From Dyella mobilis (GTDB taxonomy: Bacteria; Pseudomonadota; Gammaproteobacteria; Xanthomonadales; Rhodanobacteraceae): a DNA stretch of 64,000 nt. The notes beneath the pieces were generated by a model. It ran no database searches and had not been told where the DNA came from. It saw only the letters and a program-made list of their open reading frames with translations. The position numbers and the translations under genes were made by a program. The stretch covers positions 478,241 to 542,240 of the forward strand of contig NZ_JADIKF010000038.1 in the NCBI RefSeq assembly GCF_016904945.1. The letters run 5' to 3'. Below, one piece after another: positions 9,195 through 16,595 of the stretch (within the stretch, counting starts at the first letter, position 1; the number at the start of each line of letters is the position of its first letter).

Positions 9195-9220
9195 ACAACG
9201 GGCGCTTCGGCGCCCGTTGT
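9195..9220 (+). terminator. glnA stem-loop terminator
   Basis: ACAACGGGCGC-TTCG-GCGCCCGTTGT, a perfect 11-bp stem with a UUCG tetraloop, begins 28 bases after the glnA stop codon. The tail CGTTGTGG is not a strong T-run, so termination efficiency is uncertain, but the position and stability fit a transcript end. Confidence 0.75.
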
Positions 9221-9711
9221 CGTTGTGGGCTGCATGACCAGGGAAGCTGGCGCTGCGCCACATCGAGACTCAAAACAGACTGAAAGCGTTGCCTTACTTT
9301 GATTGTGTGATTTTCGATAGCCAACGTACAAATCGCTAGAAAATATCCGACAAGCAAAAGAAAAATTCCGACAGGCGCACGGGTATTAAACCGGATCGTA
9401 CGCGGCCAACTTTCGATATGCCGCCTACCCGCGTCGTCGTTAGCATATCTCCCTGAATGTCCCGCGCAGCGACGTAAAAGACGCTCGTTCGAAGCGTCGC
9501 GAGATGTTCAGCGAGCACGCTATCGACGATTACCCAGAAATACGGTGGTCGTCGGTCATGGTGCCTTGACTGGTCAAGTGCTCGAAACAACCAACGTCAT
9601 CTAGTAAAGAGCTATGCGCGAACAGGCAGTCCGCTGCCATCGTTTGCATTCCGGAGCAGGGGGCCGGGTCAGTAGCTCGAATGTGAGTTTCGAGCATCAA
9701 GGATTCGTGCC
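9221..9711. other. Intergenic leader region of the exopolysaccharide operon
   Basis: About 490 bp without a convincing gene; it is AT-richer than the flanking genes. It should contain the promoter of the exopolysaccharide operon, but I see no clear -35/-10 pair. One small dyad, CTTGAC-TG-GTCAAG (9565-9578), could be a regulator site. The last bases hold the AAGGA ribosome site (9699-9703) for the first gene. Confidence 0.5.
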
Positions 9712-11082
9712 GTGTGTACAGCAGCAATGTGGATGATGCTGGATTTACTGTCGCTAGCAGGTGGAGCATGGCTTGCCCGTACCTTGTCCACTGGGCTGCC
9801 AGCATCGTGGAGCAATGAAGAAACCACCTTGGCGAGCGCCGGCAGTCTGATGCTGTTGTTGACCTTCGTGATCGCCGGCGTGTACGCACGCAAGCACCAC
9901 AAAAGTTCGGCCAGCGCCGCGACCCGAATCGTCGTGTTGTCCATGCTGGCCTGGGCTGCCGCCAACCGTGCCGCCATGGAGATGGGACCGGATCGACCAC
10001 AGCTATTCGGTTGGCTTGACTCCTGGTTGGCCATTTTCACGATCCTGATGCTCGCCTCGCGCCTGGCTCTCGATCCATGGATCAATCGCGCACGGCGATC
10101 GCATCTGCGCAAACGCCGAGTAGCCGTCGCGGGGGAAGCCGACTACCTGAACCCGTGGTTGCGGTCCGGTCACGACGAGACTTCGGACTATGCGGTCATC
10201 GCCATTTATAACCCGGACGCGACACGAGCCATTGAAAGCAGCGTGCCGATACTGGTGGACTTCGACAGCCTCGTTGCCAAAGCGAAAAACCAGGACTTCG
10301 ATGAATTGTGGCTGGCACTGTCTATGTCCAGCCAGGAAGAAATAAGCCGTTACGTGACGGCGATGCAGCATCACTTCGTCGACATCCGATTGTTCGCGGA
10401 CGTGCAAAACCTGCCGATGTTCAATCCTGCCGCGACGACGTTGGCGGGGACGACTTTCGTCGATCTGGTGACGTCGCCCTCAGCGCAGGACGACGCCTGG
10501 TCGAAATCGGTTTTCGACCGCCTGTTTGCGCTGGCGGCCTTGCTACTCCTTTCACCCGCGTTGATTGCCATTGCCGTGGCGGTGAAGTGCACGTCGCCCG
10601 GTCCGGTTCTTTTCCGCCAGCGCCGCAAGGGCGTCGACGGTCGCGAATTCACCATCCTGAAATTCCGCTCCATGCGCGTGCACCAGGAGATAACGGGGAG
10701 GCTGACCCAGGCTAGCAAGAACGACAAGCGCATCACGCCAATCGGTCGAATTCTACGCAAGACGAGCCTGGACGAACTTCCGCAGTTCATCAACGTGTTG
10801 CTTGGGCACATGTCGGTAGTCGGGCCACGACCGCATGCGATCGAGCACGACGATTTCTACATGCGTCTTATCGACGGCTACATGTACCGCTATCGCATCA
10901 AACCCGGCATAACCGGCTGGGCACAAATTAATGGTGCGCGGGGCGAAACCGAGAAAGTCGAATCGATGACGCATCGCGTGGCGCTGGATCTGTTCTACAT
11001 CCAGCACTGGTCGTTTTGGCTCGATCTGAAAATTGTCGCGACGACGGTATTCAAGGGCTTCGGCGGCAAGGATGCCTACTGA
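9712..11082 (+). CDS. Undecaprenyl-phosphate sugar phosphotransferase (GumD/WcaJ family)
   Basis: Initiating enzyme of exopolysaccharide repeat-unit synthesis: it transfers a hexose-1-phosphate (glucose in GumD) from a nucleotide sugar to undecaprenyl phosphate. 456 aa: N-terminal membrane spans (about residues 5-120), a central nucleotide-fold region, another span at VFDRLFALAALLLLSPALIA, and the C-terminal catalytic domain with KFRSM, SLDELPQFINVL, VGPRPHA and IKPGITGWAQINGARG. The GTG start at 9712 has AAGGA eight bases upstream; ATG 9727 is possible. First gene of the operon; its TGA overlaps the next start (ATGA). Which sugar it uses cannot be read from sequence. Confidence 0.94.
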   Translation: MCTAAMWMMLDLLSLAGGAWLARTLSTGLPASWSNEETTLASAGSLMLLLTFVIAGVYARKHHKSSASAATRIVVLSMLAWAAANRAAMEMGPDRPQLFGWLDSWLAIFTILMLASRLALDPWINRARRSHLRKRRVAVAGEADYLNPWLRSGHDETSDYAVIAIYNPDATRAIESSVPILVDFDSLVAKAKNQDFDELWLALSMSSQEEISRYVTAMQHHFVDIRLFADVQNLPMFNPAATTLAGTTFVDLVTSPSAQDDAWSKSVFDRLFALAALLLLSPALIAIAVAVKCTSPGPVLFRQRRKGVDGREFTILKFRSMRVHQEITGRLTQASKNDKRITPIGRILRKTSLDELPQFINVLLGHMSVVGPRPHAIEHDDFYMRLIDGYMYRYRIKPGITGWAQINGARGETEKVESMTHRVALDLFYIQHWSFWLDLKIVATTVFKGFGGKDAY

Positions 11083-12206
11083 TGATTGTTCGCGTGCTCA
11101 CCTGCTTCGCCGTTGATGTACGCGGCGGACTATCGACCGCCCGTGCCCGTCGCCGCTTTGCACCGCTGGCGGTGTTGTGCCTGAGTGGTTGCGCCCTGGC
11201 TCCAGGCATGAGCGCGCCAGTTGGCGAACCACCCGCCACGCTCATCACACCCGCGGTGATTGCAGCGCAAGCGATACCCGCCGATCCGGATATCGACGCC
11301 CTCCTGGCTGCTTTCGCAACACCAAGCGAGGAATATCGGATCGGGCCGGCGGACATCCTGGCCATCGGCGTGGTGAATCACCCGGAGCTGGTGCCGCCGG
11401 ACGCGCCACCTGAGCGCAACGGCACCGACCAGCCGTTTGGCTTCGTGGTCGACGCATCCGGGCGCCTGAATTATCCGCACGTCGGCCATGTCGTCGCAGC
11501 GGGTAGAACGGTGGAACAAGTGCGCAGCGATCTGACCGGGCAGCTTGCGCAATATATCCGTGACCCGCAGATAGCCGTACGCGTGATCGGCTTCCGCAGC
11601 AAGCGCGTTTACGTGGATGGCGCGGTTCACACCGCCGGCAGCCAGGACATCACCGACGTGCCGATGACGCTGGCATTGGCATTGGCGGGTGCGGGCGGCA
11701 TCCCGTCGAACGCGGATGCCAGCTGCATCACCCTCACACGTGGCGGCAAGATTCACTCCATCAGCCTTGGCTCGCTGGTGCGGGTCGGACGCGGCGCAGA
11801 AAATATCTACCTGCGCGATGGCGACCGGGTGCACATAGCCGAACAGGCGGACAAACCGGTCTTTGTCGCCGGCGAAGTGGGGCAGGCGCGAGCCGTGCCC
11901 ATGCGCGATGGCGTGCTGAGTCTTGGCGACGCGCTGGCGCTGTCCGGCTCCGTCAGCCAGCTCGGCAGCAATCCACGCGGCGTGTACGTGGTGCGCATTG
12001 CCGAACGCAGCCGCACGCCTGAAATTTTCCGCCTCGATGCAGCGTCGCCCACCGGGCTGGCGCTGGCCGGCCAATTTCCGCTACAGCCGCGCGACCTCGT
12101 TTATGTACAGACGGCCGGATTGATGCGCTGGAACCGCGTCATGAATCTTTTGTTGTCGAGCACGCTGTCGCTCTACAACACCCAGCGTGCGGTTGACGGG
12201 CCATGA
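11082..12206 (+). CDS. Polysaccharide export outer-membrane lipoprotein (Wza/GumB family)
   Basis: Outer-membrane export channel component for the polymer. The ATG at 11082 overlaps the previous stop and gives 374 aa with a signal region ending in the lipobox LSGC. A polysaccharide-export domain starts at EEYRIGPADILAIGVVNHPEL and is followed by SLBB-like segments (VYVDGAVHTAGSQDI; PVFVAGEVGQARAVPMRDG), the domain order of Wza/GumB. It works with the Wzc kinase two genes downstream to connect the inner and outer membranes. The start is somewhat long before the signal peptide, so an internal start is possible, but ATGA coupling favours 11082. Confidence 0.93.
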   Translation: MIVRVLTCFAVDVRGGLSTARARRRFAPLAVLCLSGCALAPGMSAPVGEPPATLITPAVIAAQAIPADPDIDALLAAFATPSEEYRIGPADILAIGVVNHPELVPPDAPPERNGTDQPFGFVVDASGRLNYPHVGHVVAAGRTVEQVRSDLTGQLAQYIRDPQIAVRVIGFRSKRVYVDGAVHTAGSQDITDVPMTLALALAGAGGIPSNADASCITLTRGGKIHSISLGSLVRVGRGAENIYLRDGDRVHIAEQADKPVFVAGEVGQARAVPMRDGVLSLGDALALSGSVSQLGSNPRGVYVVRIAERSRTPEIFRLDAASPTGLALAGQFPLQPRDLVYVQTAGLMRWNRVMNLLLSSTLSLYNTQRAVDGP

Positions 12207-12655
12207 TTCGCGGCGTGCTCTTCGTCTGCGTCGGCAATCTCTGCCGCAGCCCCATGGCAGCGGGCGTGCTTGGCCATGCCATGCCAGGCATGAAAGTGGC
12301 ATCTGCCGGTATCCACGCGCAAACCGGCGCAGCGGCCGACCCAAGCGCCATCGCCATCATGCGCGAACGAGGCATCGACATTGAAACTCACCGCGCACAA
12401 CCGCTGACCCGCGCGCTATGCGCAGCGCACGACGTGATATTCGTGATGGACGAGCCGCTCAAGAACCACGTGCTGTTCCGCTATCCGCAACTTCGAGGGC
12501 GAGTGCGGAAATTGTCGGAGCGATGCATCGCCGACCCCTATCAGCAATCCTATGCCGCGTTCGTCGATTGCTACACGCACGTAGCCGAGGCTGTCGGAGT
12601 GTGGCGGCCCCGACTGCATGCGCTAGCGAGGGTCTCTGCGCGAGGTGCGTCATGA
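12203..12655 (+). CDS. wzb: Low-molecular-weight protein-tyrosine phosphatase (Wzb-like)
   Basis: Cytoplasmic phosphatase expected to dephosphorylate the C-terminal tyrosines of the Wzc kinase encoded next, a cycle needed for polymer assembly. 150 aa, the family's usual size. The P-loop is at the N-terminus: C9-V-G-N-L-C-R15-S16 (CX5RS), and the general acid is Asp111 in ADPYQQS. The ATG overlaps the previous stop codon and its own TGA overlaps the start of wzc, indicating translational coupling in the operon. Confidence 0.95.
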   Translation: MIRGVLFVCVGNLCRSPMAAGVLGHAMPGMKVASAGIHAQTGAAADPSAIAIMRERGIDIETHRAQPLTRALCAAHDVIFVMDEPLKNHVLFRYPQLRGRVRKLSERCIADPYQQSYAAFVDCYTHVAEAVGVWRPRLHALARVSARGAS

Positions 12656-14913
12656 CCCATCAAAGGCGAACCTATGTGGCGCGTGAAAGCTCGTGCGACG
12701 CCATCGACATCATTGCGTTGCTCGATGTGTTGTGGCGCTCGTGGCGTCTCATAGCCAAAGTCGCTGCTTTGATCTTTATCGCCGGCGTCCTCTATGCGTG
12801 GCTGGCGACGCCCACATATGAATCGAGCCTGCTGGTTCAGATTGAAAGCAGCAGCGACAACGCCGGCACCGAACTGCTCGGGAGCCTGTCGACCTTTCTG
12901 GGCGTGAAATCCAGTGATGACGCCGAGATGCAGATTCTGGGGTCCAACAAGGTCATCGGCGCAGCGGTCGACGAGACCCGCTATGACATCGAGGCCGAGC
13001 CCGCGCGCTTTCCGCTCATCGGCCAGTGGATCGCACGCGGCAGCAACAGCCCGTCCAAGCCTGGCATGTTCGGCGTTGGAGGATACGCCTGGGGCAACGA
13101 ATCACTGGATATCGTGCAATTCGATACACCTAGTTTGCTTTACGACGACACATTCACCTTGATGTCGTTGGGCGCGGGTCGCTACAGCCTCCACTCGTCC
13201 GATCTGCCAAACGAATACGTTGGGAGGGTGGGTGAACCTGCGCACATTCCTACGCGGTACGGTGAAATAGCGTTGAACATCGAGGGCATGAACGCCAATG
13301 TCGGCACGCGCTTCAAGCTATACCGCCATTCGCGCCAATTGACCGTTGCCGACCTGCGGCGCCGCATCGCCATCGTCGATAAGTCAAAGGATGCCGGTAT
13401 CATTTCCGTGGCGTTGAAGAGTGTCCATCCGCAACGGGCAACCGAGCTGTTGCAGGCAATAGGCAGGGCTTACGTTCGCCAGAACGGCGAACGAAAAGCG
13501 CAAGAGGCCGAGAAGTCGCTGGCCTTCCTGGAACACCAACTGCCGGGCATGAAAAAGGATCTTCAAAGTGCCGAGGATGCTTTGCTGGCCTATCGCAACG
13601 CTCACGGCGCCGTCGACCTGAGCGAAGAGGCCAGGCAGGAGATGGGTCAGGTCGTGGCCCTTCAGACCCGCATCAGTTTGTTGCAGCAGGAGCGCCAGGC
13701 GAAGCTGGAGCAATTCACAGCCAGGCATCCATCCATCGTTTCCGTCGATGCGCAGATCGCCTTGCTTGATCGGCAAATGCGCGGCATCGAGCAACGGATC
13801 AAGCGCCTGCCAGCGACCGAGCAAGACGTGGTTCGCCTGACTCGCGAGGTGAGGGTCAATAACGATCTCTATGTGGCGATGCTCAACAGCATGCAACAGT
13901 TGCGCCTGCTGCGCGCTGGAAAAGTCGGCAACGTGCGTATCATCGATGATGCCGAGCTGCCTGAGCAGCCGGTCACGCCGCGTAGAGCATTGATAATGAT
14001 CGGCGCGTTGGCGTTGGGCTTGCTTGCCGGCATCGTGATTGCATTGCTGCGGAGCCTGTGGCGCGGATCCGTGACCGAGCCCCACGAGATCGAGCAACTG
14101 CTCGACGTGCCAGTGCAAGCCACCATCCCTTTGAGCAAGCGCCAGCTTCGTAACGACCGCCGGGGTTTGCGGCGGTTGCGCATGCCCCTCAGGGATGGTC
14201 GGCCGGTGGCGATAAGCCAGCCTCAGGAGCCTGCCGTGGAAGGACTGCGAGGACTGAGCGTAGCGGTCCAACTGCTCGGCCTCGATGCGCGCAAAGCCGT
14301 CGTCCTGATAACCAGCGCTACGCAGGGCGTGGGCAAGTCCTTTGTAGCGTCCAACCTCGCCGTATTGCTGGCCAAGGCTGGCAAGCAGGTGTTGCTGATT
14401 GATGGCGACCTGCGCAAAGGTACTCTGCATCACACGTTCCAGCTCGCAGAAACCAAGGGCCTTTCCAGCATACTGCGCAGAGAGGCGACGCTCGCCGAGG
14501 CTGTACAAAAGACCGTCTTGCCGGGGCTGTCGCTGCTCGCCAGCGGCAGCAAGACCTCAGATCCGACCGAACTACTGCAAAGCCCCATGCTCGAGACATG
14601 CCTGGCTGAGGCCGCGACCAGCTATGACGTCGTGCTCGTGGATACGGCACCCTTGTTGCCGGTGGCGGACACGCTGTGGCTGGCTCTGCATGCCAGCACC
14701 GTTTATGTGGTCGCGCGCTACGGCATCACCAGCGAAGGCGAACTGATTGAAACTCGCGCCCGATTGACCCGTGCCGATATCGAGTTCGAAGGCATCGTGC
14801 TCAATGGCGTTCAAACCAGCCTGCAAGGTGCGCGATACGGCCAATACGGCTATGGCAGCTATCTGAGCGAAGCCGCCACCCAAACCGTGGAAAGCAAAGG
14901 CGGTTGCCCGTGA
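12652..14913 (+). CDS. wzc: Wzc-like polysaccharide co-polymerase / BY-type tyrosine kinase
   Basis: Inner-membrane protein controlling chain length and export through autophosphorylation. 753 aa from the ATGA-coupled start. It has an N-terminal Wzz domain with a membrane span near residues 30-60, a long periplasmic part with coiled-coil (ERKAQEAEKSLAFLEHQLPG), and a second span at ALIMIGALALGLLAGIVIAL. The cytoplasmic kinase has Walker A SATQGVGKS (about 554-562), Walker A' LLIDGDLRKG (about 581) and Walker B VVLVDTAP (about 661). The C-terminus carries a tyrosine cluster, YGQYGYGSY, the expected autophosphorylation sites. Pairs with the preceding phosphatase and export lipoprotein. Confidence 0.95.
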   Translation: MTHQRRTYVARESSCDAIDIIALLDVLWRSWRLIAKVAALIFIAGVLYAWLATPTYESSLLVQIESSSDNAGTELLGSLSTFLGVKSSDDAEMQILGSNKVIGAAVDETRYDIEAEPARFPLIGQWIARGSNSPSKPGMFGVGGYAWGNESLDIVQFDTPSLLYDDTFTLMSLGAGRYSLHSSDLPNEYVGRVGEPAHIPTRYGEIALNIEGMNANVGTRFKLYRHSRQLTVADLRRRIAIVDKSKDAGIISVALKSVHPQRATELLQAIGRAYVRQNGERKAQEAEKSLAFLEHQLPGMKKDLQSAEDALLAYRNAHGAVDLSEEARQEMGQVVALQTRISLLQQERQAKLEQFTARHPSIVSVDAQIALLDRQMRGIEQRIKRLPATEQDVVRLTREVRVNNDLYVAMLNSMQQLRLLRAGKVGNVRIIDDAELPEQPVTPRRALIMIGALALGLLAGIVIALLRSLWRGSVTEPHEIEQLLDVPVQATIPLSKRQLRNDRRGLRRLRMPLRDGRPVAISQPQEPAVEGLRGLSVAVQLLGLDARKAVVLITSATQGVGKSFVASNLAVLLAKAGKQVLLIDGDLRKGTLHHTFQLAETKGLSSILRREATLAEAVQKTVLPGLSLLASGSKTSDPTELLQSPMLETCLAEAATSYDVVLVDTAPLLPVADTLWLALHASTVYVVARYGITSEGELIETRARLTRADIEFEGIVLNGVQTSLQGARYGQYGYGSYLSEAATQTVESKGGCP

Positions 14914-15338
14914 TGCGTGCGACGGACTCGGCATTCCCCTCATCGCCATGCCGCGTCATTACGTTCGGGACCTTCGATGTCCTGCACCTGGGCCATCTAC
15001 GTTTGCTGGAACGGGCCAGCAGGCTGGGCGACGAATTGATCGTGGGCGTGTCCACCGATGCCCTCAATTACAGCAAAAAGCATCGCTACCCGATCTACGG
15101 CGAAAAGGATCGCGCGACGCTGATTGCGGGCATACGCTGCGTCAGCGAGGTGTTCATGGAGGAATCCCTGGATCTGAAGCGCGACTACATTGTGAGGCAC
15201 AGGGCCGACGTGCTGGTGATGGGCGACGACTGGCAAGGCCGCTTCGACTTTTGCCGGGACTTGTGCGAGGTGGTCTATCTCGCGCGTACGCCGTCGATTT
15301 CCACTACGGAGATCATCGAAGTGATTCGTAAGGGCTAG
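14913..15338 (+). CDS. tagD: Glycerol-3-phosphate cytidylyltransferase (TagD-like)
   Basis: Expected to make CDP-glycerol from CTP and sn-glycerol 3-phosphate. 141 aa from the ATG overlapping the wzc stop; TagD of Gram-positive bacteria is about 130 aa. It has the nucleotidyltransferase motif GTFDVLHLGHLRLL (HLGH at residues 25-28) and the C-terminal signature RTPSISTTEI, which closely resembles the RTxGISTT motif of TagD. Other cytidylyltransferase-fold enzymes are possible, but the neighbouring gene 16592-18982 encodes a CDP-glycerol glycerophosphotransferase-like domain, which strongly supports CDP-glycerol as the product. This gene is unusual in a Gram-negative exopolysaccharide operon. 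Confidence 0.87.
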   Translation: MRATDSAFPSSPCRVITFGTFDVLHLGHLRLLERASRLGDELIVGVSTDALNYSKKHRYPIYGEKDRATLIAGIRCVSEVFMEESLDLKRDYIVRHRADVLVMGDDWQGRFDFCRDLCEVVYLARTPSISTTEIIEVIRKG

Positions 15339-15341
15339 GCG

Positions 15342-16595
15342 ATGGCGGATCTTCGGCTACGCACCCGCTCCGGCGGCCAGGCCGTGCTTGGCGCGATCGA
15401 CCAGGCAGCCCTGGCCGCGGCGCATTTTCTGCTTGGCGTACTGGTGGCGCGCATGGGCGGCGTGATGGCGCTGGGTCAATTTGCTTTCGCCTATTCGCTG
15501 ATCGTGCTGGTGAACATGGTGCACGCGGCCGCAATTGCCGAAATCTACAGCGTCGACCCAAATGTAGCGGAGAGTGCACGTCGCTACGGCACGTTGCCGC
15601 TCTTCCTCACTACGGTTTCGCTCCTATTGGGAAGCATTGGCCTGATTGCGTTGGCTGGCACGTGGTCGGAGGAGATGCAAAAGGCGACCTGGAATATCCC
15701 TTTCGTATTGGCAACGGCGCTGAGCGCCTGTTACTGGTCAGTGAAGCCGTTCTTTTATCGACAGAAGCGACCGCTGGCCGTACTGGGTACGACCGTGGCG
15801 TATGCGCTGGTCACGTTGGGCGTCACGTGGATGGGCTACCGTATGCAGGGCGCGGCGTGGCAGCCATTGTGGTCGATCGCGGCGGGTGCGTCAGCGGCGT
15901 CGATCCCGCTTTGGCGAGCCATCAAGCCGCCCGATGCCGAATGTGCCAGGCACCTGGGGCGTTATTTGAAGGCGACCTCGAAATATGCGTCGTGGGGTCT
16001 TCCCGCCGCGCTGCTCATCTGGATCAACAGCAACGGCTACACATTCGTGATGCCGCTGTATGGCGATACCGCGCAAACCGGCGGATTGCGCGCGGTGCTC
16101 AACCTGGTGGCCCCGATCAACACGTTGCTGGTCGGTGCCTGCACGGCGATCCTGCCCATGCTTGCGGATCTGCATCGCAACGGCGACGCCCCAGGCTATG
16201 CGCGAGCCATTCATCGCATGGCCGCAGCGCTGTTCGGCGCCACGCTGCTTTGCGGCTTGGTAGTGGCACCGACCAGCGCCAGGCTAATCGTGCTGATTTA
16301 TGGCGAAGCCTATGTCGGATTCGCCGATGTCCTGCGCAGCGCGGCGTTCCTGCCTGCGCTTTGGGTGGTCGCATCTGTCTATCGCTCGGCGATTCGCGCG
16401 CAAGCCAACACCCGCGACCTGTTCAAGGTCTACGCCATGGCGTTGCTGCCGGTGGGGCTGGTCCTCATGGCCGTACTTGCTCGCTACGGCGCTGCTGCTG
16501 CCGTGGACGGCATGCTGGCGACGCAACTCCTGATTGTCGCGGGTTTCATCTATCACTTCCGCCGCCGGATGCTTCCGACGAAGGCAGGCTCGTGA
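15342..16595 (+). CDS. Oligosaccharide flippase (Wzx/MATE-like)
   Basis: Polytopic inner-membrane protein of 417 aa with about 12 hydrophobic segments, beginning RLRTRSGGQAVLGAIDQAAL then AAHFLLGVLVARMGGVMALG, which is typical of polysaccharide-repeat flippases (Wzx / PST family). It would move the lipid-linked repeat unit, possibly already carrying glycerol phosphate, to the periplasmic face for polymerisation. It starts three bases after tagD and its TGA overlaps the GTG of the next gene. The family assignment is good; substrate is unknown. Confidence 0.87.
   Translation: MADLRLRTRSGGQAVLGAIDQAALAAAHFLLGVLVARMGGVMALGQFAFAYSLIVLVNMVHAAAIAEIYSVDPNVAESARRYGTLPLFLTTVSLLLGSIGLIALAGTWSEEMQKATWNIPFVLATALSACYWSVKPFFYRQKRPLAVLGTTVAYALVTLGVTWMGYRMQGAAWQPLWSIAAGASAASIPLWRAIKPPDAECARHLGRYLKATSKYASWGLPAALLIWINSNGYTFVMPLYGDTAQTGGLRAVLNLVAPINTLLVGACTAILPMLADLHRNGDAPGYARAIHRMAAALFGATLLCGLVVAPTSARLIVLIYGEAYVGFADVLRSAAFLPALWVVASVYRSAIRAQANTRDLFKVYAMALLPVGLVLMAVLARYGAAAAVDGMLATQLLIVAGFIYHFRRRMLPTKAGS

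Noticed and set aside
9336..10000. Short minus-strand frames in the exopolysaccharide leader
   Set aside because: No ribosome sites or family motifs; they overlap the start of the gumD-like gene antisense.
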